A DNA stretch of 37,685 nt from Acidimicrobiales bacterium (GTDB lineage: Bacteria > Actinomycetota > Acidimicrobiia > Acidimicrobiales > Acidimicrobilacustridaceae): positions 1-37,685 of the forward strand of contig JANZZE010000007.1 of assembly GCA_026419545.1 (NCBI GenBank), in the 5' to 3' direction. The notes under the pieces were generated by a model. It had not been told where the DNA came from and did no database searches. It was given only the letters and a program-made list of their open reading frames with translations. Numbering within the stretch: the first letter of the stretch is position 1; every line of letters starts with the position of its first letter. Position numbers and translations under genes: made by a program. Of this stretch, positions 1-8,773 are shown in pieces.

Positions 1-2
1 AC

Positions 3-2204
3 CTAGCACCGTATCTGCGGCCTGGCCGGAATGTGCTGGCAGTTCTCGCCCGGTTCTACGGAGAGCCCACGCCGTGGTGGATGCCGGCACCATGTACTTA
101 TGGCCTCGGCGCTGGATGCTTCACGTTCGAGGCCGTTTTCCCCGACGGGTTGCTCGTCAGCGACCAGCAGTGGCGGGCGAAGCCAGGCGAGGCCTGGCTC
201 ACGGTTCCTCCGGCACCCGGACTGAGTTCCACTCGTCCTGAAGCAGTCGACGCCCGCCTGCTACCCGCCGCCTGGCACGACCTGGACTTCGATGATGAGC
301 ACTGGAAACCGGCGATCGAGCTGCAGGTGAATCACGTCGGTTTCTCAGGCGATCACCGCCCCCCGACGGCTCCATACGGACCCATGACGCCTCGACCGAT
401 CCCCCAACTGAGGGGACGTTCGCGACCAGCCGTGGTCACCGCAGCGGCGGTCGCCCTGAAAAGCGACAACCAGAGCGACCCTGTCGACCAGGTCAGTGCT
501 GACCTTACCGCGGCCCCGAAGATCGCTCGCCTCAAGGGACAATCGCTTCCGTTCACTGTCGAGCTGGCCGACGATTACGACGCAGGGGTATTGATCCTCG
601 ATTTCGGTGAGCAGACCGCCGGCCGGGTGGAAATCGAGATCGAGGCGGCTGAGGGCACACAGCTCGACGCCAAAGCGGCCGAGGCGCTCGACAACGAAGG
701 ACAGCTCCAAGCGCTTCAACAACACAGCGGGTTTCGTTACGTCGCACGGGGAAAGGCCGATCGATTCGAGACGTTCGACCCGATCGGGCTGCGCTATCTC
801 GGCATCTCGCTGCGGGGGCGTGGCTCGGTCACCATCAAGACGGCACAAGTGAACGAACGCCTCTTCCCGCGCAAGGGCGGCCCGTTCTTCGAATGCAGCG
901 ATCCGGAGCTCAACAAGATCTGGCACGCCGGCCGGCGCACAGTCGACCTCTGTTCTCAGGATGCCTATGTCGATTGCCCATCGCGTGAGCAACGGGCTTG
1001 GACGGGCGATGCCGTAGTCCACACGCTCGTCGATCTCGTTTCCAACCTTGACTGGAGCTTGGTCTCGGCCAACCTGCACCTTGCAGCGTCACCGCGAGCC
1101 GACGGTCTGCTTCCGATTGCAGCAGCCAGCGACTTTGCGTACGCGAATCAGACCTACAGCCCCGACTGGTCATTGCACTGGATCCACGCGTTGTGGAATT
1201 ACGCACGACACTCGGGCGGCACCGAGACCGTCCGGAGCTTGCTGCCGGTGGCCGAGCGGATCGTGCAGTGGTTCCTTCCGTTCCAATCCGACGGGCTGCT
1301 CACCGACGTGACGGGATGGCTGATCATCGACTGGAGTGCGGTCACGACAAAGGGGGCGTCCGGCGCGCTCAACGCATTGTGGGGACGAGCCCTGCGTGAC
1401 TTCAAACAACTCTCCGAGATGGTGGGCGATTCCGGTCGAGCGCTCTGGGCGGGCGAGCTCTGGGTTCAGCTCCGCAAGGATTTCCAACGGTTCTGGGATC
1501 CGGAGCGACGGCTGTACGTCGACAGCATCGTCGACGGCGACCAACAGCCACCGGTGTCACAGCACACGAACGCAGCCGCGATCGTTGCGCGGCTCACCAA
1601 AGGCGTCGATGACCGAGAACTCATCGAGACGGTGACCGACCCGGATCGGCTGGTCCAGGCATCGTGGCTCGTCCCGGGAGAGCCAGCCACCTTGCAAGGG
1701 GCTGGCGACATGTATCGCGGAATCAGTTTCCTCGTCGAGGGCCCGCCAGACCCATGGTGGGACACGGACAAGCACATCGTCGCTGCCCAGCCCTTCTTCC
1801 GCTACGTGGTCCACGACGCAGTGGCTGTAGCCGACCGGGCCGATTTGATTCCCCAGTTGTGCCGGGATTGGCAGCGCTTGCTGGCTCGCAGCGAAACAAC
1901 GTTCTCTGAAGTGTGGTTTGGCGGGAGTCATTGTCACGGCTGGTCGGCTACTCCTACAAGAGACCTGCTCTCCTACACAGTCGGCATTTCGCCTGCGACT
2001 CCGGGCTTCGGGCGGGCCAGAGTCGCGCCAGCACTCGGTGACCTCGAATGGGTGCGAGGAGCGGTGCCGACCCCTCACGGCATGATCCGGGTCGAAGCGT
2101 CTGCTGACACGCTCAAGATCGAATCGCCGGTCGAGGTCGACGTCATCTTCGGTGGGCTCGACACCAGAGTCGGCCCCGGAACCAACACGCTGTCCGCGCT
2201 CTAG
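3..2204 (+). CDS. GH78 alpha-L-rhamnosidase-like glycoside hydrolase, 5' truncated by window edge
   Basis: Glycoside hydrolase family 78, which removes terminal alpha-L-rhamnose from glycosides or polysaccharides. The frame is open to the window edge and the residues before the first GTG (33) already read like the family's N-terminal beta-sandwich (LAPYLRPG, then FYGEPTPWW), so the start lies outside. Numbering from position 33, the family signature DCPSREQRAWTGDA covers residues 314-327. D314, E319 and D326 match the conserved acidic residues of the (alpha/alpha)6 barrel. Near the C terminus a TTFSEVW...SHCHGWSA block matches the region holding the other catalytic Glu. About 733 residues are visible. 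No sugar transporter or regulator is in view, so the substrate is unknown. Confidence is high for the family and moderate for rhamnose specificity. Confidence 0.9.
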   Translation, partial: LAPYLRPGRNVLAVLARFYGEPTPWWMPAPCTYGLGAGCFTFEAVFPDGLLVSDQQWRAKPGEAWLTVPPAPGLSSTRPEAVDARLLPAAWHDLDFDDEHWKPAIELQVNHVGFSGDHRPPTAPYGPMTPRPIPQLRGRSRPAVVTAAAVALKSDNQSDPVDQVSADLTAAPKIARLKGQSLPFTVELADDYDAGVLILDFGEQTAGRVEIEIEAAEGTQLDAKAAEALDNEGQLQALQQHSGFRYVARGKADRFETFDPIGLRYLGISLRGRGSVTIKTAQVNERLFPRKGGPFFECSDPELNKIWHAGRRTVDLCSQDAYVDCPSREQRAWTGDAVVHTLVDLVSNLDWSLVSANLHLAASPRADGLLPIAAASDFAYANQTYSPDWSLHWIHALWNYARHSGGTETVRSLLPVAERIVQWFLPFQSDGLLTDVTGWLIIDWSAVTTKGASGALNALWGRALRDFKQLSEMVGDSGRALWAGELWVQLRKDFQRFWDPERRLYVDSIVDGDQQPPVSQHTNAAAIVARLTKGVDDRELIETVTDPDRLVQASWLVPGEPATLQGAGDMYRGISFLVEGPPDPWWDTDKHIVAAQPFFRYVVHDAVAVADRADLIPQLCRDWQRLLARSETTFSEVWFGGSHCHGWSATPTRDLLSYTVGISPATPGFGRARVAPALGDLEWVRGAVPTPHGMIRVEASADTLKIESPVEVDVIFGGLDTRVGPGTNTLSAL

Positions 2205-2351
2205 CAAGCAAACGAGTCATACCGGGACGATCACCACTCGCTGTCGGCCTTTAGCCGAAGCTTTACCGCTTCCTCACCCGCAGCTAGACGCATTCGCCGT
2301 ACGGTCGAGGTCAAAGACCGGTTCTCAACCACGTGACCGAAAGGACCACTG

Positions 2352-2912
2352 ATGGAACGCCGAACAGCCCTCGCGGTTGCAGTCTCGAGTGCACTCACAC
2401 TTGCCACTGCAGGTACTGCACTCGCCGCCAATCTCGGGCTTCTCTCGGGCCCCGGAGCAGGCCAACCCGGTGGCACCGAACTTGCTGAAGCCATCAGCGC
2501 GACATCGCCGCTCACACCTCGTGTGGAGATCGTCTACGACGACGAAGCAAGACCACCATCTGGATCCGACCCATCCGCAGGCGGTCCACCCGACGGCCCC
2601 GCCACGGTGACCCCCGTGGCCGCCGTGGCCTCAGACAGCGTCGATTCCGGGACGGCAGTTGTCGATCCAAGCGGATATGAAATTCAGGCCCCGGCTTCGA
2701 CCGACCCAACCTCGCACGCGTTGGCCCCCGTGTCGACGACCGTCCCCGGAGCGAGCCAGAAGCCCGCTGACTACCACAGGGACGACGATGACGATTGGGC
2801 ATGGCATGGCAACAAGGGAACGAAGAAGGAAAAGGAGAACGAGAAGGAGGAGGAAAAGAAAGAGCACGAGGACCACGAACACGAGCATGAGCAGGAGCAC
2901 GACGGTGATTGA
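2352..2912 (+). CDS. Exported low-complexity protein with acidic/His-rich tail
   Basis: 186 residues. Residues 1-25 form a clear Sec signal peptide (MERR, a hydrophobic core, then TALAAN). The middle is rich in Pro, Ser, Thr and Asp and has no recognisable fold. The last ~45 residues are extremely charged: a DDDDD run, an alternating Lys/Glu stretch, then a His/Glu tail (HEDHEHEHEQEHDGD) that could bind metal. It is the first gene of a run with the next secreted protein, ApbE and a ferric-reductase-like membrane protein, so a role in extracytoplasmic redox or metal handling is inferred from context only. The ATG at 2352 is chosen because it gives the intact signal peptide. No family was recognised. 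Confidence 0.75.
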   Translation: MERRTALAVAVSSALTLATAGTALAANLGLLSGPGAGQPGGTELAEAISATSPLTPRVEIVYDDEARPPSGSDPSAGGPPDGPATVTPVAAVASDSVDSGTAVVDPSGYEIQAPASTDPTSHALAPVSTTVPGASQKPADYHRDDDDDWAWHGNKGTKKEKENEKEEEKKEHEDHEHEHEQEHDGD

Positions 2913-3465
2913 CCTGCCTGTCGGCAACTCGGATTGCGATCCCGGCCCAACGACCAGCTCGGCCCGAGGGAAACGCGGTGGTGCATCAGGCAGACGAGCA
3001 CACGCAGCTGCAGCCAGCCGAATCCTGGCGGGCGGCCTCAGTCTGTCGGTGACCTTCGGCATGGTGAGCGCAATGGCCCTCACCAGCGAGCCCGAGTCCG
3101 CCGTCGCAGAAAACAGCACCTTTGAGTGGGCCGCTCCACCACCGACCGAGACCCCAACGATCACCGTCGTAGTCAGGCGAAAATCGCCGACACCTGCCGC
3201 AACAGGATCGGATCCAACGACGACTGCAGCCAGCGCAGCCCCCCTACCGACGTCCGACCCCGGAAATGCAACCCGTCCAGGCACTCCGCAAACAACCCCA
3301 ACCAGACCGTTGAGTCGGGGTGCTGCGCCAAGCCCTCAGCGCGCGACCTCATCCACATCACAGGCCGCGCCGAGCGAACCGTCAACCGCTTCCGGCGCGC
3401 CTGCAACGCCGAGCACGCCATCTGCACCCAAACCGAAACCCCTCACAAAGACCAAGGCGAGTTGA
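2905..3465 (+). CDS. Membrane-anchored Pro/Thr/Ser-rich protein of the ApbE operon
   Basis: 186 residues starting at GTG 2905, which overlaps the previous stop (2910-2912) and has an AGGAG ribosome binding site at 2893-2897. The reading frame is open much further upstream, but that part is the shadow of the previous gene. Residues ~37-60 form one hydrophobic segment (ILAGGLSLSVTFGMVSAMA) that should anchor it in the membrane. The rest is an unstructured Pro/Ala/Thr/Ser-rich tail ending in PKPKPLTKTKAS. Operons of this type usually carry an FMN-binding acceptor for ApbE. I see no convincing [ST]GA[ST] flavinylation motif here. Its stop is one base from the apbE start. Function unknown. Confidence 0.7.
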   Translation: MIDLPVGNSDCDPGPTTSSARGKRGGASGRRAHAAAASRILAGGLSLSVTFGMVSAMALTSEPESAVAENSTFEWAAPPPTETPTITVVVRRKSPTPAATGSDPTTTAASAAPLPTSDPGNATRPGTPQTTPTRPLSRGAAPSPQRATSSTSQAAPSEPSTASGAPATPSTPSAPKPKPLTKTKAS

Positions 3466-3466
3466 A

Positions 3467-4420
3467 ATGCAGACCGCACAGCTCGTCGAGCGAGCGTTCC
3501 ACGCCATGGGCTCCGAGGCTCATCTCCTCGTCCTGTCGACACAGGAGACAGCCGATGACCTGCTCGATCTGGCCCGAGAGGAGATTTCACGTCTCGAGCA
3601 GCGCTGGAGCCGCTTCCTGCCATTGAGCGAGGTGAGCCGAGCCAACGCTTCATCTGGCCGCCCAGTTGCCGTCTCTCCCGAAACCTTCGAACTCGTTTCT
3701 GTCGCTCTGGTCGCACGAAACCTCACTGCCGGGCGCTTCGATCCCCTCGTTCTTCCGGCCGTGGAGCAAGCCGGCTACGACCGCGACTTCGACCAGATCC
3801 AGATGCGGGGCGTCGACGGCTTGGGCGCCCGACCGCGTCGGTCCGCCCGAACAGTGACGGTCGACCCGCCCTTTGACTGCGCCCTAGATGCCCGGGAACG
3901 CACAATCACCGTTCCAATCGGGCGGGGACTTGACCTCGGAGGCATCGGCAAAGGCCGCGCGGCTGATCTCGTATCGAGCTCACTCATCGAGGCAGGGGCC
4001 GACGGCGTCTGCGTCAACCTCGGAGGTGATCTCCGTGTTCGCGGCCGCGGACCTGAACCCGACGGTTGGGTCATCGGAGTCGAGGATCCGTTCGACCCAG
4101 ATACCGACCTGACCGTACTGCGTCTCGACGGAGCAGCTTCGGCAACCTCGTCCCGGGTCAAGCGGTGTTGGCACGCCAACGGTGAACAACAACACCATCT
4201 CATCGACCCGCGCACCGGGCGGCCCGCCGACACCGATCTCGCCGCGGTCACAGTGATCGCCTCGTCGGCTACCTGGGCCGAGGTCATCGCGAAGGCCGCC
4301 TTGCTAGCCGGAAGCACCGGAGCGACTGTGGTCATCGACGAGTTCGGAGCCGCAGGACTTGCCGTCGACCTCGACGGCAAGGTGATGCGAGCAGGCACGA
4401 TCTGGGAGTACGAACTGTGA
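3467..4420 (+). CDS. apbE: FAD:protein FMN transferase (ApbE family)
   Basis: ApbE transfers FMN from FAD onto a Thr or Ser of partner proteins outside the cytoplasmic membrane. 317 residues from ATG 3467; the longer open frame upstream overlaps the preceding gene and is ignored. Family blocks in order: AFHAMGSEA (12-20), WSRFLPLSEVSRAN, GRFDPL, DLGGIGKGRAAD (nucleotide-binding core), NLGGDLRVRG, ATSSRVKR (normally SGDYxR or similar), HHLIDPRTGRPA, and AEVIAKAAL with a terminal Asp/Glu-rich strand. No signal peptide is visible, so it may act inside or be exported another way. It overlaps the next gene by GTGA and so is probably translated together with that membrane redox protein. Confidence in the family is high; the target protein is not identified. 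Confidence 0.92.
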   Translation: MQTAQLVERAFHAMGSEAHLLVLSTQETADDLLDLAREEISRLEQRWSRFLPLSEVSRANASSGRPVAVSPETFELVSVALVARNLTAGRFDPLVLPAVEQAGYDRDFDQIQMRGVDGLGARPRRSARTVTVDPPFDCALDARERTITVPIGRGLDLGGIGKGRAADLVSSSLIEAGADGVCVNLGGDLRVRGRGPEPDGWVIGVEDPFDPDTDLTVLRLDGAASATSSRVKRCWHANGEQQHHLIDPRTGRPADTDLAAVTVIASSATWAEVIAKAALLAGSTGATVVIDEFGAAGLAVDLDGKVMRAGTIWEYEL

Positions 4421-5040
4421 ACCAGCACTTCTGGTGGTACCTCGCCAGAGCAACCGGGATTGTGGCATGGGCCCTGGCGACCGGGTCAGTGCTGTGGGGA
4501 ATGGCGCTGTCCACACGTGCCCTCGGGTCCAGGCCACGGGCTCCCTGGCTCCTCGACCTCCATCGCTTCCTCGGAGGACTCACTGTCGCGTTCGTCGGCG
4601 TGCATCTGCTTTCACTCGCTGCTGACTCGTACGTCGAGTTCAGCTGGCGCGACCTGTTCGTACCCATGGCTTCCAACTGGAAACCGGGAGCGGTCGCTTG
4701 GGGAGTTGCCGCCTTCTACCTGCTCGTCGCGGTTGAGGTGACCTCGTTGCTCATGCAACGGTTGCCTCGCCGGATATGGCGTGCGATCCACCTCGCGAGT
4801 TACGTGACCTACGTCCTCGCAACTGTCCACTTCTTAACCGCTGGTACCGACAGCGGTCTGGTGATCGTTCGGCTCGCCGCGATCGTTTCCACTGCAGCAA
4901 TTGTCTTCTTCGTCGCCTACCTGCTCGTCGGGCCGGGAAGGGCAGCTTCGGCTCGTCCCAGCCGACCGGTTCCCCGATCAACGAACGGCGGGACTGCTGG
5001 CAGCCGCGTCACTCGATCACTCTCGAAAAGCCCCACCTGA
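4417..5040 (+). CDS. Ferric-reductase-like transmembrane protein
   Basis: 207 residues, six hydrophobic helices, matching the ferric reductase-like transmembrane domain (heme b cytochrome of the MsrQ/NOX type). Paired histidines sit in helices: LDLHRFLGG (about 49), VGVHLLSL (about 63), RAIHLASY and ATVHFLTA (about 125-140); the spacing suggests two b-hemes. The C-terminal ~40 residues are a Pro/Ser/Arg-rich tail without a flavin domain, so electrons must come from or go to a separate protein, plausibly an FMN protein matured by the adjacent ApbE. The GTG start at 4417 overlaps the apbE stop. The 3' end overlaps the convergent diguanylate cyclase gene by 24 bp. Confidence 0.85.
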   Translation: MNQHFWWYLARATGIVAWALATGSVLWGMALSTRALGSRPRAPWLLDLHRFLGGLTVAFVGVHLLSLAADSYVEFSWRDLFVPMASNWKPGAVAWGVAAFYLLVAVEVTSLLMQRLPRRIWRAIHLASYVTYVLATVHFLTAGTDSGLVIVRLAAIVSTAAIVFFVAYLLVGPGRAASARPSRPVPRSTNGGTAGSRVTRSLSKSPT

Positions 5041-7161
5041 TGGGTGGCGAAGGCCCCCGTTGGGAATCACGAGCTCGTAACGGCCCCGGCCTTTGGCTTT
5101 GGCCTCATACATGGCCGAATCGGCAAGGGCCATGAGCGCGTCGGCTTCGGCACAGTGCTCATTCGCAATGACGACGCCTATGGACACGCCCACTGAGGCG
5201 ATCAACTCGTCGACCTGGATCGGAGCCGAGATGGCTTCGATCAGGCGAGACGCCACCAACTCGAGGCTGCCTAGATCCTCGACCCCTTCGACGAGCACCG
5301 CGAACTCATCGCCACCGATACGAGCCGCCGTGTCAGTTTCCCGAATGATTGCATGGATCCGGTCCGAGATCTGACAGAGCACGGCATCGCCAACATGATG
5401 GCCGAATTCGTCGTTGACCGGCTTGAACCGATCGAGATCGAGATACATGAGCGCCACCGGGCGTTGATGACGGTGGAATCGGGCCAGCGCTTGTTCGAGC
5501 CGGTCGTAGAGAAGCACGCGGTTCGGGAGCCCAGTGAGGTAATCGTGGGTCGCGAGTTCCCGCATCCGGCGCTCCGCATCCTTCAGGTCAGTAATGTCGC
5601 GGGCCACGATTGAAATCGAGTCCACACGCCCAGCTTCGTTGGGCTGAGCCAGGATCAACGCCGACACCGGAATGAGGGAGCCACTCCGATCACGAAGGGT
5701 CAGCTCGCCTCGCCAGATCCCGGCTTCCACGAGCACGGGTTCAACGACCTCGTGGAAGAACTCGAACGAGTCAGCATCAAGAACATCCATCAGGAAATAC
5801 GGTGTCTCCCGGCCAGCCAACGAGTCGGCTGGCCGGACACCGAGAGTCTCCAGCGCAGCGTCATTGACGTAGGAAATCGCGCCGTTGCGCTCAGCAATCA
5901 GGAGGAAGTCACTACCGGCGTCAAGAACCCGAGCGAGACGATCCGCTCGCGTATCGGCTGCGACTTCGCTTGAGACATCGGTGAGTGTGGCCACGAAACC
6001 GTCATGGTTCCCGTCCTCGTCGAACACCGGGGCCACCCGGAGCTCCCCCCAGTACTGGCCCGAACCAAGGCCAGAGCTGTTCGGAGCCAACTTCATCGGA
6101 TCGACGGCGCGAACCCGCATGACGAACGGTTCGCCGGATTCGATGCTCTCCAACGAACGGCGGATGATCTCCTCAACGTGTTCTGGTACGAGGATCGACC
6201 GCCAGCTGGTCTCACGGAGACGTGCCTCGGGGTCGTCCAGGATGTCAGCCCAACGACCATTGGCATACGTGACGTTGCCGGCGGCATCGGTCCGCAAAAC
6301 CGCAATCGGCCCAGCATCGGTCACGCTCTGGAACAGTCGGCGGATCTCATCGAGTTCGCGGCGCATCTGCTCAGCGTCGGTTACGTCGAAACTCGCTCCG
6401 GCATAACCCTCGAATGAGCCATCCTCGCCTCGTATGGGCTCGGCTCGATGATGCAACCAGCGCCACTCGCCATCGGCGCGGCGTGATCGCGCCGTGAACT
6501 CGAACGCCTCCCTCCGCCGGATGTGCTCGATGAGTCCGGCACGGGCGGACTCGTAATCCTCGGGGTGAATCCGTTCGAACAGCGCCCTCCGGAGCTCACT
6601 CGAACTCGGGGGGAGTCCGAGGAACTCAAACGACTTCTTGTTGCCGCTGCGTGGAATCCCGTGTTCGTCGGTCACCCACAACATCACAGGCGTGTCGTTG
6701 GTCAGCCGGGAGGTCATGTCCTCCTCCGAGCCACGCCGACCGAAACTGAAGATATGAGATACGAGGTATTCCGGCTCTCCTCCCGGTCCATAGACAGGCG
6801 ACACGTAGGTCCGGACCCAATGTTCTCTCCCACTCGGTCGCGTACAACGGAAATCGCATTCGAAGTAATTGCGCGTCCCGAGCCACAGATCGCGGACCAG
6901 ATTGCGGATGCCCGCTGCCTCGTCGAGGCGAATGAATTCCTCGAAAAGACGACCGACCAACTCGCTGCGCGCACCAGCGAGGAGGTCGCATAGCACCGGA
7001 TTGGCATGCAGGAGCTCGCCATCCATCGACCAGACCCCGACACCGATCGGTGCCGCGTCGAAAATGGCAGCTACCCGGCTGATATGGCGCGTCACGGTAA
7101 ACGCGGTGGTTGGCCGCGCTTGGGTCCGTAGTTCACTCCATTTCGTTGGCTCGTCCGCCAT
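5017..7161 (-). CDS. Multi-PAS diguanylate cyclase (GGDEF)
   Basis: Makes the second messenger cyclic di-GMP from two GTP. 714 residues from ATG 7161, chosen because GGGGA lies just upstream; the open frame extends 51 codons further, without family similarity. There are four PAS-type sensor domains (roughly residues 20-150, 155-285, 285-410, 415-540), each preceded by a short helical linker, then a GGDEF domain (540-705) with DYLTGLPNR at its start. The active-site GGDEF is at 616-620. An intact inhibitory I-site (R607-E-T-D610) sits five residues before it, so product feedback inhibition is expected. There is no EAL or HD-GYP domain and no membrane segment, so it is a cytoplasmic sensor of unknown ligand (redox, heme or small molecule). 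Confidence 0.93.
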   Translation of the reverse strand: MADEPTKWSELRTQARPTTAFTVTRHISRVAAIFDAAPIGVGVWSMDGELLHANPVLCDLLAGARSELVGRLFEEFIRLDEAAGIRNLVRDLWLGTRNYFECDFRCTRPSGREHWVRTYVSPVYGPGGEPEYLVSHIFSFGRRGSEEDMTSRLTNDTPVMLWVTDEHGIPRSGNKKSFEFLGLPPSSSELRRALFERIHPEDYESARAGLIEHIRRREAFEFTARSRRADGEWRWLHHRAEPIRGEDGSFEGYAGASFDVTDAEQMRRELDEIRRLFQSVTDAGPIAVLRTDAAGNVTYANGRWADILDDPEARLRETSWRSILVPEHVEEIIRRSLESIESGEPFVMRVRAVDPMKLAPNSSGLGSGQYWGELRVAPVFDEDGNHDGFVATLTDVSSEVAADTRADRLARVLDAGSDFLLIAERNGAISYVNDAALETLGVRPADSLAGRETPYFLMDVLDADSFEFFHEVVEPVLVEAGIWRGELTLRDRSGSLIPVSALILAQPNEAGRVDSISIVARDITDLKDAERRMRELATHDYLTGLPNRVLLYDRLEQALARFHRHQRPVALMYLDLDRFKPVNDEFGHHVGDAVLCQISDRIHAIIRETDTAARIGGDEFAVLVEGVEDLGSLELVASRLIEAISAPIQVDELIASVGVSIGVVIANEHCAEADALMALADSAMYEAKAKGRGRYELVIPNGGLRHPSGGAFRE

Positions 7162-7553
7162 GAATTCCCCGTACTGCTCCCGCCAGCGTCGAACGCATGT
7201 CGCGCCCGCCCCCATCGCCATGGTCGGCACAGGCCACGAACCTGTCAAGGGTTCAATCACCGAATGAAGGTAGTCGGCGGTTCCCCAAGCATAGGACTGC
7301 ACGGACCGGCACACCGCATGAACTCGATGCGTCTTACAGCAACCGTGAGTGTCAATTGTCGATTCGTCAACAACTGGTCAAAGCGCTCGACTGGTCGAGC
7401 CATCGCGAACCATCGACAGTCGCGAACCCTCGGCAACAGACGACCACTAGACCTTGGGATTGTGCTCGGGGTCGCCATAGTGTGCGGCCGACGGACAACG
7501 CCGGTACCGGAACTTCGGCGTGGCTAGACCGGCACTAGCAATGAGGAGGAAGC
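7162..7553. other. Divergent intergenic region (no gene recognised)
   Basis: 392 bp between the divergent diguanylate cyclase and SDR genes. It must hold both promoters, but no convincing -35/-10 pair was picked out. It contains an inverted repeat at 7385-7400 (GCTCGA, CTGG, TCGAGC) and two TCGCGA hexamers at 7403 and 7420. These could be protein-binding sites. No coding sequence is supported. Confidence 0.4.
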
Positions 7554-8333
7554 ATGTCGATCCTGGACGAGCTGTTCTCGGTGGCCGGGAAGACCGCCGT
7601 GGTCACGGGTGGCAGCCGCGGAATCGGTCTCATGATCGCGCGGGGACTCGTGCAAGCCGGCGTCAAGGTCTACATCTCGTCTCGAAAGGCCGACGTCTGC
7701 GCCGAGGTCGCCGCAGAACTTTCCGAGATCGGCGAGTGTGTGGCAATCGCCGCCGATCTTTCGCTCCACGACGAGTGCAAGCGGCTCGCAACCGAGGTGA
7801 CCGAACGCGAGGGTCAGGTGCACATTCTCGTCAACAATGCCGGCGCGACCTGGGGTGCGCCACTCGCCGAGTTCCCGGACTCGGCGTGGGACCGCGTGCT
7901 CAACCTCAATGTACGAGGAGTCTTTCATCTCACCCGCTACCTAGTCCCGGCGTTGAAGGCTGCGGCGAAGCCCGGCGACCCCGCTCGCGTCATCAACATC
8001 GGCTCGATCGACGGCCTCCGAGTCCCCGAACTCGAGACGTACTCGTACTCGGCAAGTAAGGCAGCGGTCCACCACATGACCCGAGTCTTGGCGCGGCGCT
8101 TGGCGCGAGAGGGAGTCACGGTCAACGCCATCGCCCCCGGCCCGTTCGAGAGCAAAATGATGGCGGCGACGCTAGAAGCGTTCGGCGACGCGATCCGGGC
8201 AGCCAATCCGCTAGGTCGGATCGGCGAACCCGAAGACATTGTGGGCGCAACACTTTTCTTCGCCTCACGCGCCGGCGCCTACTGCACCGGCACCATCCTC
8301 CCCGTCGACGGCGGCATGTCCACCACCATCTGA
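7554..8333 (+). CDS. Short-chain dehydrogenase/reductase (FabG-like)
   Basis: 259-residue classical SDR, an NAD(P)(H)-dependent oxidoreductase. A very strong ribosome binding site (GAGGAGGAAGC) precedes ATG 7554. Rossmann motif TGGSRGIG is near residue 18, NNAGATWG near 95, the catalytic Ser in IGSIDGL, and Tyr/Lys in YSYSASK followed by AAVHH. NAIAPGPF and the terminal TGTILPVDGGMSTT match cofactor and tetramer elements of 3-oxoacyl-ACP-reductase-like SDRs. It stands alone between divergent and convergent neighbours, so the substrate cannot be inferred. Glucose dehydrogenase-like or acyl-reductase roles are equally possible. Confidence 0.9.
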   Translation: MSILDELFSVAGKTAVVTGGSRGIGLMIARGLVQAGVKVYISSRKADVCAEVAAELSEIGECVAIAADLSLHDECKRLATEVTEREGQVHILVNNAGATWGAPLAEFPDSAWDRVLNLNVRGVFHLTRYLVPALKAAAKPGDPARVINIGSIDGLRVPELETYSYSASKAAVHHMTRVLARRLAREGVTVNAIAPGPFESKMMAATLEAFGDAIRAANPLGRIGEPEDIVGATLFFASRAGAYCTGTILPVDGGMSTTI

Positions 8334-8426
8334 TCCCCTCCCTTAAGTGCTCAACGGGCTACGCAGGGTGCCGCGATGCCCGCGGCTCCATCGCTCAACG
8401 AGAACGATCGCCGGTCTCGTGTGTGG

Positions 8427-8705
8427 TCAAGCAGCGAAGATGATGAGACCGACCGCGGCCGCGATCAGCAACAGCACGATGCCCACCACGATGACCCAGT
8501 TGATAGGCCCACGCTTGGCGTGGGTCAGACCGAAATCCACGAGGTCCTCGCGGCTTCGCTTCAATCGGTAGGCGTCATCGGCCGGGGTCCCGACCTTCGG
8601 GAGGTGCTCGTGCTTCTCGGACTCCCGGCGCTTCTCGACCTGACGGCGATGCTGAGCCCGTTTCTGTGCCTGCGCTCGCTTCCTCTTCTTTCTAGATTGG
8701 GCCAT
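8427..8705 (-). CDS. Small basic tail-anchored membrane protein
   Basis: 92 residues. The first ~35 are strongly basic with many Arg, Lys and Gln (KKRKRAQAQKRAQ), compatible with nucleic-acid or ribosome association. A middle segment (DDAYRLKRSREDLVDFGLTHAKRG) may be helical. The last 24 residues are one hydrophobic helix (INWVIVVGIVLLLIAAAVG) ending at the C terminus. The overlapping plus-strand frame is longer but lacks protein-like composition. No strong ribosome binding site is seen, so leaderless translation is possible. Family not recognised. Confidence 0.65.
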   Translation of the reverse strand: MAQSRKKRKRAQAQKRAQHRRQVEKRRESEKHEHLPKVGTPADDAYRLKRSREDLVDFGLTHAKRGPINWVIVVGIVLLLIAAAVGLIIFAA

Positions 8706-8773
8706 CGCTGCGGCAGCCTACCGGTCACGGTCAGTCGCTCTCGGCGTCACAGGCCCCCGACCGAGCCTCCCAT

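Noticed and set aside
345-1079. Long antisense frames inside GH78 and other genes
   Set aside because: High-GC shadow frames; codon composition and lack of motifs argue against them, while the sense frames have clear domains.
2189-2265. Duplication of the GH78 gene end (CGCTGTC...TAG) about 50 bp downstream
   Set aside because: About 17 bp with two mismatches and a gap; too weak to list with the others, though it fits the gene-end trend. The short TCGGC/GCCGA hairpin at 2244-2258 lacks a U-tract and is not called a terminator.
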